A model generated the notes under the pieces. That model saw only the letters and a list, made by a program, of their open reading frames with translations, searched no databases and was not told the origin of the DNA. 64,000 nt of DNA from Zeimonas sediminis (lineage in GTDB: Bacteria; Pseudomonadota; Gammaproteobacteria; Burkholderiales; Burkholderiaceae_E). The stretch covers positions 1,736,001 through 1,800,000 of the forward strand of contig NZ_JAMQYE010000001.1 in NCBI RefSeq assembly GCF_023721795.1. The letters run 5' to 3'. Below are positions 33,930 through 45,948 of this stretch, in pieces (within the stretch, counting starts at the first letter, position 1; the number at the start of each line of letters is the position of its first letter). The translations under genes were made by a program, and so were the position numbers.

Positions 33930-34523
33930 ATGCAATTGCGCCTACTTCCCGCTCTGATCTTGTTCTTGGGCTCCTATTTCCCGTTAAGCCTGATCCTACT
34001 GATACAGGACATTAAAGAGACATCTTGGCAGGCTCCTCTTTGCAGAATTACGGCGGCTTCTTCCTGCTATCTTCCCGAGCTTGCAAACCCCAGCAGAGCC
34101 CTTGGCCTCCTCGGGATTTGTGCCGTAAGTCTTATCATTTTCATGATCTTGATGAAGAACCTCTCAGGCTATTCAAGTCTGGAGGTCGTCGACTCGAAGT
34201 CGGTCCCGAACGATCTCATCAACTACGTTTTCCCTTACGTTGTCTCTTTCATGGGACTCGATTTGGGCGTCGATGGAAAGTTCTTCGGCTTTTTGCTGTT
34301 CGTCGTGCTGATGTTCGCCATCACTTACCGATCTGGTCAGATTCTGATGAACCCCTTCTTGCTGGTGGCTGGCTGGCAGCTGTACGAACTGAACATCGTG
34401 ACCGAGGGGCGCAAGCGCTGCGTGAGGGCGCTTTCCAGAGAACAAGTCAAGCCTGGTGATCACCTTGAGTCCTGCTTGGTCCATGGGATTTACGTTCTGC
34501 ATCGGGGAGAAAAATGTCAATAG
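33930..34523 (+). CDS. kwaA: Kiwa anti-phage system membrane protein KwaA
   Basis: 197 aa from the ATG at 33930 (AGGA site). Four hydrophobic spans are visible: about residues 3-25 (LLPALILFLGSYFPLSLILL), 56-75 (ALGLLGICAVSLIIFMILM), 95-110 and 113-130 (FFGFLLFVVLMFAITY). A small cytosolic tail follows. Size, topology and, above all, the adjoining KwaB gene identify it as KwaA, the inner-membrane sensor of Kiwa, which detects phage at the membrane and works with the DNA-binding KwaB. It overlaps kwaB by 10 bases. Identification rests mainly on context. Confidence 0.8.
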   Translation: MQLRLLPALILFLGSYFPLSLILLIQDIKETSWQAPLCRITAASSCYLPELANPSRALGLLGICAVSLIIFMILMKNLSGYSSLEVVDSKSVPNDLINYVFPYVVSFMGLDLGVDGKFFGFLLFVVLMFAITYRSGQILMNPFLLVAGWQLYELNIVTEGRKRCVRALSREQVKPGDHLESCLVHGIYVLHRGEKCQ

Positions 34524-35446
34524 CGGAAGCTCTGCAATCCTTCGGTGCCTTTGATGTTGCTGAGTCAAGAGCATCGCTTTGGGTCTTCAAAAAGCGTCCC
34601 GCGACGGGAAAAATGAATCCCTTTACAGCGGTGTCCGTTGTGATGGGAGGTGCCCTGAGGGATCAGCTCAAGGCGCTGGCAAAGAGTTACCAAGCTAGCC
34701 ACACACTTGCCGAGGAATACAGCTTACTCAGCCAAACCAGCGAGGACGGCTTTCTTGCCGTACGCCGCGAAGAGACGCTATTCCCAAGCCTCCAAGGACT
34801 GATTGACCAGCCTTCGGAGGAATGCTCGGTGAAAAACGTCAAGCAACTGAACAATGCCGCTGGGTATGTGCTTCGCCTACGTCACGGTGAATCGGTGATT
34901 TACTGTGTCAAGAAGGCGAACGCAGACTGGGCTACTCGCAAGAAGAAGGGGATGATGAACATCTTCTTCACCGAGGCTGGGCTCGACATCATGGACAGCC
35001 CGTCATTCAGCATCTCTCGAAGTTTTGATTTCTTCGTGGTTGGCGAATACGTGCTCATGACGAACAAGCCAGCCTTTGAATCACTGCTGAACCACAAGGA
35101 TACCTATGAGGAGGCCTACGCTGCACTGAAACAGGAGGCTGGATTCTCAGCGGCGATTGCAGACTTCACTGTGTTTGACGCCTTCATCGGGAAAAATGCT
35201 ACGCACTTACGCCGAATCGCCGTGATTAAAGCGCGGGGGTACTACAAAAACCCCGACTACATGACACGCCTCCGCGAGATCAATGGGCTACGTGGGTGGG
35301 GCATCCAGTTTGATGATCAAGGGAGAATCGTTGCTACCCCAGAGAAGATGCGCGATATCTTGCACGTCCTGCTTGATCACCGTCTGCGCTCGGAACTCTC
35401 GGACAATCAGTACGACGTGCCTTCAACCACACCCGTGGGGCAGTGA
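34514..35446 (+). CDS. kwaB: Kiwa anti-phage system protein KwaB (DUF4868)
   Basis: 310 aa, the normal size for KwaB. The C-terminal half has the DUF4868 pattern: FDFFVVGEYVLMTNKPAFES, then LRRIAVIKARGYYKNPDYM, then RDILHVLLDHRLRSEL near the C-terminus. KwaB forms dimers, binds DNA and blocks phage replication in partnership with KwaA. The ATG at 34514 is inside the end of kwaA, a translational coupling. Downstream to 35529 no terminator with a U tract is evident. Confidence 0.87.
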   Translation: MSIAEALQSFGAFDVAESRASLWVFKKRPATGKMNPFTAVSVVMGGALRDQLKALAKSYQASHTLAEEYSLLSQTSEDGFLAVRREETLFPSLQGLIDQPSEECSVKNVKQLNNAAGYVLRLRHGESVIYCVKKANADWATRKKKGMMNIFFTEAGLDIMDSPSFSISRSFDFFVVGEYVLMTNKPAFESLLNHKDTYEEAYAALKQEAGFSAAIADFTVFDAFIGKNATHLRRIAVIKARGYYKNPDYMTRLREINGLRGWGIQFDDQGRIVATPEKMRDILHVLLDHRLRSELSDNQYDVPSTTPVGQ

Positions 35447-35529
35447 GCAGTGCCAGTCACCGCTCGCCTGGTGATGGTGGCGATATGGCGACTCCATCGT
35501 AGAAGGCCAACCCCAAGATGTTTGCTTTC

Positions 35530-35781
35530 TCAGTTTTTGGCGTGCCCTTGGGAGTCACGTTGTGAACCTCGGTTCGCTTCCTCGGCAGTGACTTCAGCAC
35601 CGACACGTCCGAACGGGCCGGCGATGCTGCCGTCTCGCGCCTGCGGGCCGTGCCCGGCCACGTAAGCCCGATCGTCGAAGGCACGAGTCCACGCGAATGA
35701 AACATTCACGCCCGGTGGCGGAATCACCGCCGGCCGAAGGTAGAGATCGAGTTCGTTCAGGCGATCCTCGATGACCAGCAC
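35530..35781 (-). pseudogene. Truncated RidA-family gene copy
   Basis: From the GTG at 35781 about 70 residues (MLVIEDRLNELDLYLRP..., AGHGPQARDGSIAGPFGRVG) align with the RidA-like gene at 1595-2076 at roughly 80 percent identity. Homology ends near 35566, and the frame runs on for a few unrelated codons (SQRDSQGHAKN) to a stop. The C-terminal half of the fold is missing, so it is not functional. It lies 7 bases downstream of the secreted-protein gene. Confidence 0.75.
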
Positions 35782-35788
35782 TCGCGCG

Positions 35789-36370
35789 TCAGAACTTCTT
35801 TGCCTCTCGCTTTCGCAGCTCTTCGTCGGCGCGACTGTTATTAGCGTTCACCGCTTTCGCATACGGAACGTGCTTGTACGTAACGGAGATCATCGTCGGC
35901 GCAGCCATGTCCGGCGAGAGGGTGATCCGCACATCGCCGGCACCGAACACGAAGTAGCGACCTTCCATTCCTAGTGCCTTAGCTACGGCCGCATTGGTTT
36001 CCTTTTCAGGCGCAGGTTGATATTTCTCCGATAGCGTCTGAAGGACCGCGTCCCAGCGGTCACTACGCAGCGTCATCGACAACCACTTAAGTCGCCGATC
36101 GGGGCCGAAACTGTAGTAGACGGTTTGAAGGCCCGTAACGCCGAAAGCATCGGTCCCCGTAACGACTAGCCCGTTCGCGCCAGGAAGATCGACCCTGTCG
36201 ATAGGAGGCACTACGTAAGCCATTGCCCCGGCCGGCATCGATCCTTTCACGTCATCCAGCGTGGACTGGTCGATGGTGACGCCGAGCACTGTCACCTCGG
36301 CACGTGCATGGCTGACCAGGAGAGCGATCCCGATCGCAATAAGGGTTTGAAGAAGAGGAGGCCGACGCAC
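35789..36370 (-). CDS. Predicted exported protein of unknown function
   Basis: 193 aa with a GTG start at 36370 and an AGGA site. Residues 1-24 are a signal peptide (LLQTLIAIGIALLVSHARA, cleavage after ARA). The mature part (EVTVLGVTIDQSTLDDVKG, YYSFGPDRRLKWLSMTLRSD) has alternating strands and helices, with no family recognised. It sits between the RidA remnant and the tRNA, just inside the right end of the island. Its presence between RidA copy and attachment repeat is a difference from the left end. Confidence 0.75.
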   Translation of the reverse strand: MRRPPLLQTLIAIGIALLVSHARAEVTVLGVTIDQSTLDDVKGSMPAGAMAYVVPPIDRVDLPGANGLVVTGTDAFGVTGLQTVYYSFGPDRRLKWLSMTLRSDRWDAVLQTLSEKYQPAPEKETNAAVAKALGMEGRYFVFGAGDVRITLSPDMAAPTMISVTYKHVPYAKAVNANNSRADEELRKREAKKF

Positions 36371-36430
36371 AATTATCCTGCGTGTTCAGGGATCATCCGG
36401 GAATAGGGCTTGGCTACCTGCCACCCCTCA

Positions 36431-36538
<108 letters not shown>

Positions 36539-36661
36539 GCGCCGCCGATGATACCCGCTCGGGATCGGCCGGCCGTCTCGATCCGCCGCGCGGGAAACCG
36601 GCCCCGGCCGACCCTTCCGGTATCGTTACGCCCCTGCCCTCTCCGCGCCGCACCGCCCTCC

Positions 36662-37936
36662 ATGACCCAGTCCGATCGCACGCTGTTCTGGCTCGCCGCC
36701 GCCTCGTTCGCGAGCATGGCGTCGATGCGGATCTGCGATCCGATGCTGCCGGCGCTGGCCGACGACTTCGGCACCACCGCGGCCAGCACGGCCGGGGTGG
36801 TCACGCTGTACACGATCGGCTACGGCTTCTCGCAGCTGGCGCACGGCCCCTTGGGCGACCGGATCGGCAAGGCGCGCTACATCGCGGGCGCAGCCATGGC
36901 CGCCGCGCTGGCCTCGCTGCTGTGCGCGCTGGCGCCGGGGCTGGCCATGCTCGAGGCCGCGCGGCTGGTCACCGGCTCGATGGCGGCGGCGATCATCCCG
37001 CTGTCGATGGCCTGGGTCGGCGACACGGTGCCCTACGCGCAGCGGCAGGCCACGCTCGCGCGCTTCCTGAACGGCACGATCCTGGGCCTGATCCTGGGCC
37101 AGGCGCTGGGCGGCCTGCTGGCCGACACGCTGGGCTGGCGCTCGGCCTTCGTGCTGCTGGCGGCGATCTTCGCGACGGCGGGCTGGAAGCTGCGCGCCGT
37201 GGTGCGCGCAGGGGCTGCCGCGAGCGCCCAGGCCGCCACTGAAGGGCCCGAGGCGAGCGGTGGCGCAGCCGCGCGCGCCACGCCCGATGCCGCCGGGTCG
37301 AGCGCCGTGCAGCCCCCGCCGGGCGCCGGCGCATCGTCCGTGCCCTCCGGCGCGCTGGCCCGCTACGCTGTGGTGCTCCGCTCCGCCTGGGCCCGCGCGA
37401 TCCTCGCCATCGTAGCGATCGAGGGCCTGTTCGCGTTCGGCGCGCTGGCCTTCATCCCGACCTCGCTGCACGAGCGCGCCGGGATCCCGATCTGGCTGGC
37501 TGGCGCGATCGTGGGCAGCTTCGGCTTCGGCGGCTTCGCCTACACGCTGAATGCGGGTCGGCTGTTGCGGCGCTTCGGCGAGAAGGGCCTGGCCCTAGCC
37601 GGCGGACTGGTGTTGGCCGCGGGCTTCGGGCTGGTGGCGGCGGCGCCGGGCTTCGTTCCCGGCGTGATCGCCTGCGTGCTGATCGGGCTCGGCTACCAGA
37701 TGCTTCACAACACGCTGCAGACGCACGCCACGCAGATGGCGCCCTCGGTGCGCGGCACCGCGGTGGCCTTGTTCGCGATGTGCCTGTTCATCGGGCAGTC
37801 GGCGGGTGTCACGCTGGCGGCGAGCGCGGTGCCGGCGGCCGGCTTCGCGCCCGTGTTCGTGGCCACGGCGCTCGGGCTGGCGGCGACCGGCGCGGTGTTC
37901 GCGTGGCTGCTGCAGCGGCGCGCCGCGGCGCACTGA
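36662..37936 (+). CDS. Major facilitator superfamily transporter
   Basis: 424 aa with two blocks of six hydrophobic spans separated by a Gly/Ala/Pro-rich cytosolic loop (about residues 190-235). The MFS loop 2-3 signature appears as GPLGDRIGKARY (about residues 62-73). The pattern fits drug-efflux or metabolite-export carriers; the substrate is unknown. The ATG at 36662 is chosen because the transmembrane region starts right after it. It is the first gene right of the tRNA and 52 bases upstream of the enoyl-CoA hydratase on the same strand. Confidence 0.9.
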   Translation: MTQSDRTLFWLAAASFASMASMRICDPMLPALADDFGTTAASTAGVVTLYTIGYGFSQLAHGPLGDRIGKARYIAGAAMAAALASLLCALAPGLAMLEAARLVTGSMAAAIIPLSMAWVGDTVPYAQRQATLARFLNGTILGLILGQALGGLLADTLGWRSAFVLLAAIFATAGWKLRAVVRAGAAASAQAATEGPEASGGAAARATPDAAGSSAVQPPPGAGASSVPSGALARYAVVLRSAWARAILAIVAIEGLFAFGALAFIPTSLHERAGIPIWLAGAIVGSFGFGGFAYTLNAGRLLRRFGEKGLALAGGLVLAAGFGLVAAAPGFVPGVIACVLIGLGYQMLHNTLQTHATQMAPSVRGTAVALFAMCLFIGQSAGVTLAASAVPAAGFAPVFVATALGLAATGAVFAWLLQRRAAAH

Positions 37937-37988
37937 ACCCCCGCGGCGCCGCCGTGGCGCTCGCAACGGAGATCGAGGAGGAACGAGG

Positions 37989-38777
37989 ATGAGCAAGCAC
38001 CCCGGCACTGCCGACATCGGCGTGGACCTGGCCGACCACGTGGCGATCGTCGAGATGCGGCGCCCGCCGCACAATTTCTTCGACATCCCGCTGATCGCCG
38101 GCCTGGCCGGGATCTTCGAGTCGCTCGAGGCGGACCCGGACTGCCGCGCGATCGTGCTGTGCGCCGAGGGCACGGCCTTCTGCGCCGGCGCCGACTTCCG
38201 CACCCGCGATGCGGCACCCGAGCAGCCTAGCCCGCGCGGCCTGAACCCGATCTACCACGAGGCGCTGCGGCTGTTCGCCTGCGGCAAGCCGGTGGTCGGC
38301 GCGATCCACGGCCCGGCTGTCGGCGGCGGGCTTGGCCTGGCGCTGGTGCCCGACTTCCGCGTCACCTGCCCCGAGGCCCGCTTTTCGGCCAACTTCAACC
38401 GGCTGGGCATCCACCCGGGCTTCGGCCTGTCGGTGACGCTGCCGCGGCTGGTCGGCCCGCAGAAGGCGGCGATGCTGCTCTACACCGGCCGGCGCATCGA
38501 CGGCGAGGAGGCGGTGGCGATCGGACTGGCCGACGTGCTGGTGCCGCAGGGCGAGGTGCGCAACGAGGCGATCCGCCTGGCCACCGAGATCGCGACCTCG
38601 TCGCCCCTCGCGGTGCAGTCGACCCGGGCCACGCTGCGCGCGGGCCTGGTCGACCAGATCCGGCTGGCCGTGGCGCGCGAGAGCACCGAGCAGAACTGGC
38701 AGTTGAAGTCGGCCGACTTCGCCGAGGGCGTGAAGGCGATGGCCGAGCGCCGGGCGCCGGTGTTCAGCGGGAAGTAG
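37989..38777 (+). CDS. Enoyl-CoA hydratase/isomerase family protein
   Basis: 262 aa crotonase fold. Oxyanion-hole segments TAFCAGADFRTRD (about 60-72) and IHGPAVGGGLGLALVPDF (about 104-121) are clear. The segment ANFNRLGIHPGFG has Asn where active hydratases often have the first catalytic Glu, so hydration is not assured. The ATG at 37989 follows GGAACGAGG. Its last 14 bases overlap, tail to tail, the end of the acyl-CoA synthetase on the other strand. It probably acts on CoA esters made by that enzyme. Confidence 0.92.
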   Translation: MSKHPGTADIGVDLADHVAIVEMRRPPHNFFDIPLIAGLAGIFESLEADPDCRAIVLCAEGTAFCAGADFRTRDAAPEQPSPRGLNPIYHEALRLFACGKPVVGAIHGPAVGGGLGLALVPDFRVTCPEARFSANFNRLGIHPGFGLSVTLPRLVGPQKAAMLLYTGRRIDGEEAVAIGLADVLVPQGEVRNEAIRLATEIATSSPLAVQSTRATLRAGLVDQIRLAVARESTEQNWQLKSADFAEGVKAMAERRAPVFSGK

Positions 38778-40908
38778 GCGAGCGCAGCCCGATCAACGCG
38801 TCCACCCCCACGATCCGGCTCCCCGAGCAGATCAGCGGGTTCAGGTCCAGCTCGGTGATCCGGTCGCGGTGATCCGACGCGAACTGGCCGACCCGGCACA
38901 CGATGTCGGCCAGCCGCTCGAGGTCGACCGGCTCGCTGCCGCGAAAGCCCTGCAGAAGCGGCGCGCCCTTCAGGCCGCACAACATGTCGAGCGCCTCCTG
39001 GCGCCCGAGCGGCGCCAGCGCCACCGCGCTATCGCGCATCAGCTCCACCATGATCCCGCCCAGCCCGGCCACCACCGTGGGCCCGAACTGCGGATCGATC
39101 CGCGCGCCCACGAACACCTCGACCCCGGCGCCCACCATCGGCTGCACCAGCACGCCGCGGATCGCGCCGGCATGCGTGAGCTTCAACGCGTTGGCCATGA
39201 TCTCGGCGTGCGCGGCGCGCACTGCTTCCTCGCTCTGCAGCCCCAGGCGCACCACGCCGGCCTCGGTCTTGTGCGGGATGTCGACCGACTCGACCTTCAG
39301 CACGACCGGAAAGCCGGCCTCGCGGGCCGCGGCCGCCGCTTCGTCGGCCGAGGCCACGAGCCGGTCCTGCACCATCGGGATGCCGTAGGCCGCCAGCGCG
39401 GCCTTGGCCCGGCTCTCGGTGAGCACCGCGGCCTGGGTCGCGTCGATCGACTCGCCGACCGACCGCACGACCTCGTCGGGTACGAGCGGGGCCGGCGCCT
39501 CGCGCCCGGCCTCGGCCTGCCGCCACCACCAGTGCCACTTCGCCAGCGCGTCGAAGCACGAGCCCATCGAGCGGAACACCGCGACCCGTTCCGACTGCTC
39601 GGCGATCGTCGCGCCCGGCCCCTCGAGCCACTGGGTGAGCCAGGCGATGCAGGCGATCTTGCCCTGCTCGCGCGCGAGCGCGTCCAGCACCCCGATGCGC
39701 GGCGTCGCGGTGTCGTAGGCATAGCCGAACGGCACCACCAGCGTGCCGTAGGCGGGATCCGACAGCAGCGCTTCGGCCACCTTGCGGAACGAGGCCGGAT
39801 CGCTGATCACCTGCGCGGTGACGTCGCAGGGGTTGCGGGCCGACCCGAACTCGGGAATCGCGTCGACCAGCACCGCTCGGGTGGCCTCGCCCGGCTGCGG
39901 CAACTCGACCCCGCGAAGCTCGCCCTCGTCGGCGGCCATGATCGCCGCGCCGCCCGAGGTGGACGCGACCGCGACGCCGGCCGCCAGCGGCTTCGACGCC
40001 TTCGCGAAGAACGAGGCGGTCTCGACCAGCGCGGCGAAGTCGTCGACCAGCACGATGCCGGCCCGCTCGAACGCAGCGCGATACGTCTGGTGCGAGCCGG
40101 CCAGCGAGCCGGTGTGCGACAGCGCGGCGGCGGCGCCCTGCTCGCCGGTGGCGATCTTGAACACGATCACCGGCTTGCCGCGCGAGCGCGCGAGCTGCGC
40201 CGCCTCGATCAGGCGCATCGGGTCGGCCATGCCCTCGAACACGCAGGCGATCGCCTTGCAGGCGTCGTCCTCGGCCAGGTAGGCGACGTAGTCGGCCACG
40301 TCCACGTCGGCCGAGTTGCCGGCGGTCAGCACGTGGCTGAACGACACGCCGTGCTCGATGGCCTGCGCCAGCGCGAAGCCCAGCGCGCCGGACTGGCTGG
40401 CCAGCCCCACCGACAGCGGCCGCGGCGCGTCGATCACCGCCGAGGCCGCGAAGGACACGATCGCGCCCGACGCGTAATTGACGACGCCCAGGCAGTTGGG
40501 CCCGACCATGCGCACGCCGCCGCGGCGCGCGGCCTCGACGATGCGCGCCTGCTCGGCCGCGCGCTCTGGCTTGCCGGTCTCGGCGAAGCCCGAAGCGAAC
40601 ACGATGACGCCGCCCACGCCGAGCCTCGCGCACTCGTCGACCACCGCCTCGACCTGCTCGCGCGGCGCCGCCACGACCACGCAGTCGGGCACCTCGGGCA
40701 GCGCCGACAGCGACGGATGGCAGGGTCGCTCCTCGATCCGCTCGTAGCGGGCGTTGACCAGGTGCAGCCGGCCCTTGTATCGGGACAGGTTGCGCAGGAG
40801 CCGCAGGCCGAACGAGCCCTCGCGCGCCGACGCGCCGACGATCGCGATGCTCGCGGGATCGACCAGCCGGCGCAGGTCCGCGTGTCGATAGAGTGGCCGA
40901 CTGCCCAT
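38764..40908 (-). CDS. ADP-forming acyl-CoA synthetase (acetate--CoA ligase family)
   Basis: 714 aa from the ATG at 40908 (GAGGAG site). Layout as in the family: CoA-binding domain (IAIVGASAREGSFGLR), ligase-CoA domain with the conserved His in ALSHTGSLAGSHQTY, and C-terminal ATP-grasp (GFPVVLKVESVDIPHKTEAG, ELDLNPLICS). It links acyl-CoA to ATP synthesis or the reverse. It is a paralogue of the island gene at 2513-4648 and pairs here with a convergent enoyl-CoA hydratase. The acid is unknown. Confidence 0.92.
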   Translation of the reverse strand: MGSRPLYRHADLRRLVDPASIAIVGASAREGSFGLRLLRNLSRYKGRLHLVNARYERIEERPCHPSLSALPEVPDCVVVAAPREQVEAVVDECARLGVGGVIVFASGFAETGKPERAAEQARIVEAARRGGVRMVGPNCLGVVNYASGAIVSFAASAVIDAPRPLSVGLASQSGALGFALAQAIEHGVSFSHVLTAGNSADVDVADYVAYLAEDDACKAIACVFEGMADPMRLIEAAQLARSRGKPVIVFKIATGEQGAAAALSHTGSLAGSHQTYRAAFERAGIVLVDDFAALVETASFFAKASKPLAAGVAVASTSGGAAIMAADEGELRGVELPQPGEATRAVLVDAIPEFGSARNPCDVTAQVISDPASFRKVAEALLSDPAYGTLVVPFGYAYDTATPRIGVLDALAREQGKIACIAWLTQWLEGPGATIAEQSERVAVFRSMGSCFDALAKWHWWWRQAEAGREAPAPLVPDEVVRSVGESIDATQAAVLTESRAKAALAAYGIPMVQDRLVASADEAAAAAREAGFPVVLKVESVDIPHKTEAGVVRLGLQSEEAVRAAHAEIMANALKLTHAGAIRGVLVQPMVGAGVEVFVGARIDPQFGPTVVAGLGGIMVELMRDSAVALAPLGRQEALDMLCGLKGAPLLQGFRGSEPVDLERLADIVCRVGQFASDHRDRITELDLNPLICSGSRIVGVDALIGLRSPTSR

Positions 40909-40987
40909 CGCGCTCTCCTCGTGTTGGCGGCGCATCGTAGGCAGCCGGTCCGGCGAGCGTCAAGGCGCCCGCCTCGCCGGGGGTCCG

Positions 40988-41923
40988 CTATCTGCGCCGA
41001 AGGTACAGGTTGTTCGCGACCAGCGCGCCGACCACGATCGCCGCGCCGACGATCTCCGAGGTGCGAAAGCTGGCGCCCTCGGCCGCGCGGAACGCAAAGG
41101 TGACCACCGGCATCAGGTTCAGCAGCAGCACCGCGTTGACCGCACCGATCCGCCTGGCGCCGAAGTTCCACATGAACATCGCCAGCACCACGCCGATCAG
41201 CGACACGTAGGCGAGCCGCCAGGTGGCCGCGGGCAGCAGGTCGTCGACCGAGTAGGTGGCGCCGGCCAGCCAGGCGATGCCCCATGCGATCAGCACCATC
41301 GCGACCGCCGGACCGCTGGTCAGCGCCGACACCCGCACCGTGGACCAGCCGTGCAGCCGCGTGGTGATCAGCACGTAGGACACCCACGCGACCGCCGCGC
41401 CGAAGGTCAGCAGGTTGCCGAGCGCCTCGCCGCGCACCGCCGGCGCCGGGTTCAGGATCGCGTCGCCGCCGCGGGTGACCGCGATCGCCACGCCGGCGAA
41501 GGCGAGCGCCAGGCAGGCGAGCGTGAACGCGGGCGGGCGCTTCTTCCAGATCGTCCAGTCGGCGATCGCGGTCATCGCGGGCTGCAGGCCGAGGATCAGC
41601 ACCGCGATCTCGGGGCGGGTGCGCGCCAGCCCGGTGATCATCAGCAGCGCCGAGGCGCCCATCGCCAGGCCCGCCACGAACACCAGCCTGAAGTCGCGGC
41701 CGTGCGCGACGAAGGCGCGCACGCCCTCGAGCCACAGCAGCAGCGGGATGAACGCGAGGAAGGCGACGCCGTAGCGCACCACGGTGATCGAGAAACCGTC
41801 GAGCGCGGGGAAGATGCCCTTGGCGATCGGCAGTTGCCCGCCCCAGACCAGCACCGCGAACAGCGCGGCGCCGAGCCCTCGGCCCAGTCCTGCCGGCGAG
41901 GCCGGCCCGCCCGGCGCGCTCAC
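40988..41923 (-). CDS. EamA/DMT-family transporter
   Basis: 311 aa with ten hydrophobic segments in two repeats of five, the EamA layout (first repeat FAVLVWGGQLPIAKGIFPAL, second LLTFGAAVAWVSYVLITTRL). The family exports amino acids, metabolites or drugs; the substrate is not predictable. The ATG at 41923 overlaps the stop of the DUF2788 gene by 4 bases (ATGA), so it belongs to the small membrane-protein operon 40988-42997 downstream of rpoD. Confidence 0.92.
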   Translation of the reverse strand: MSAPGGPASPAGLGRGLGAALFAVLVWGGQLPIAKGIFPALDGFSITVVRYGVAFLAFIPLLLWLEGVRAFVAHGRDFRLVFVAGLAMGASALLMITGLARTRPEIAVLILGLQPAMTAIADWTIWKKRPPAFTLACLALAFAGVAIAVTRGGDAILNPAPAVRGEALGNLLTFGAAVAWVSYVLITTRLHGWSTVRVSALTSGPAVAMVLIAWGIAWLAGATYSVDDLLPAATWRLAYVSLIGVVLAMFMWNFGARRIGAVNAVLLLNLMPVVTFAFRAAEGASFRTSEIVGAAIVVGALVANNLYLRRR

Positions 41924-42129
41924 GGCGCCAGGATCGCCTGCAGGATCGACTTGGCGATGAAGCCGAGGATGCCGAAGGCGAGCACGAAGAACAGGATGAA
42001 GGTCCCGAAGCGGCCCGCGTTCGACTCGCGCGCCAGCTTCCAGATGATGAACAGCATGAACAGGATGAATCCGCCGACCCCGAAGGTCATGCCGAATTCG
42101 GCGATCTGTTCCTCGGTGAAGCCGAACAT
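41920..42129 (-). CDS. DUF2788 small membrane protein
   Basis: 69 aa from the ATG at 42129. Two hydrophobic spans flank a short conserved loop (FILFMLFIIWKLARESNAGR, then FGTFILFFVLAFGILGFIAK), the DUF2788 pattern common in beta- and gammaproteobacteria; function unknown. The start is chosen because family members begin just before the first span. It is flanked by overlapping membrane-protein genes on both sides (1-base gap to the DUF2189 gene, 4-base overlap with the EamA gene). Confidence 0.85.
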   Translation of the reverse strand: MFGFTEEQIAEFGMTFGVGGFILFMLFIIWKLARESNAGRFGTFILFFVLAFGILGFIAKSILQAILAP

Positions 42130-42130
42130 C

Positions 42131-42997
42131 TCAGCGCCCGCGGCCGCCCGGGGCGCCGCCGCTCCGGGCATCGCGCGCCGCCTGCGCGCCGCCCGTTTCG
42201 GGGCCGGGCTCGACCAGGTCGCGATACGCGTGCCAGGTGGCGTGCCCGAGCAGCGGCAGCACGACGACCAGCCCGACCACGGTAGCGAAGCCCAGCAGCG
42301 TCAGCGCCATGATCGTGGCCGCCCACACGCCGAGCGAGACCGGGTTCAGCCCGACCGCCGCCACGCTGGTGCGGATCGCGGTGGAAAGAGGCAGGTCGCG
42401 ATCGACCAACATCGGCACCGAGATCGCGGTGACCGCGAACACGATCGCCGCGCCGAGCCCGCCGGCCATCAGCCAGACGAGGAGCCAGGCGTCGCCGGCC
42501 GCGAGGAACTGCCGCAGGTAGCCGCCGACGCCGCCGACTTCGGCGGCCGCACTGCCCACCGCCAGCCGCACCAGCAGCGAAGAGAAGCCGACCCAAAGCG
42601 TGCCGGCCACCGCGAGCAGCCCGCCGAGCGCCGCGAGCCGCGCGCCGCGGCGCTGCCACACGGCGATGAGCGCGAGCAGGCCCAGCGGGGGCAGCGCCTC
42701 GCCGGACTGCAGCCTGCGGCTGAGCTCGTGGAAGCCGGTGACGAGAATCGGCGCGACGATCACGAAGCCGGTGAACGCGCCGGCCAGCAGCCCGGAATCG
42801 CGCCAGCCGATCGCGACGATCGCCAGCGCGCCCGCCAGGAAAAGCAGGCCGTGCAGCGCGCTCGCGACCGGCACGCGGGCGAAGTCGCGCCAGCCGGCGG
42901 CGAGCCAGCCGAGCACGTGCGCGGGCGTGATCTCGCGCAGCGCGGGCAGGCCCGGCGGGGCGCTGCCCGGCCCGGAGCTTTCGGGGGAGGCGGACAT
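42131..42997 (-). CDS. DUF2189 integral membrane protein
   Basis: 288 aa with about six hydrophobic spans after a Ser/Pro/Gly-rich N-terminus. The segment [20 protein letters not shown] leading into the first span, and the repeated pattern [13 protein letters not shown], are typical of DUF2189 proteins. Function unknown. The start at 42997 lies 20 bases past the rpoD stop, so it could be read through from the rpoD operon. Confidence 0.85.
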   Translation of the reverse strand: MSASPESSGPGSAPPGLPALREITPAHVLGWLAAGWRDFARVPVASALHGLLFLAGALAIVAIGWRDSGLLAGAFTGFVIVAPILVTGFHELSRRLQSGEALPPLGLLALIAVWQRRGARLAALGGLLAVAGTLWVGFSSLLVRLAVGSAAAEVGGVGGYLRQFLAAGDAWLLVWLMAGGLGAAIVFAVTAISVPMLVDRDLPLSTAIRTSVAAVGLNPVSLGVWAATIMALTLLGFATVVGLVVVLPLLGHATWHAYRDLVEPGPETGGAQAARDARSGGAPGGRGR

Positions 42998-43016
42998 CCG
43001 GCGCTCGCCCCTTCGA

Positions 43017-45746
<2,730 letters not shown>

Positions 45747-45948
45747 TGGATGATTCGCCTTGGACGTGTTGCCTGCGCGCCGGATCGCGCCGCCTTTCCG
45801 GGACGTGAAAGGATTTAACGGCCCGGACCCCGGTTACGTCGACATCGGCGCGGCGGCCTTGCGCGCGGGTCGTTCCGCTCGCGGCCCTGACCGGCCATGG
45901 GGTCCCTGAAGAGCCAGGCGGCTTTTGGCAGGGTAACTAAATATTATA

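Noticed and set aside
38869-41103. A 744-codon plus-strand frame
   Set aside because: Antisense to the ADP-forming acyl-CoA synthetase, with Arg/His/Gly-rich composition and no motif.
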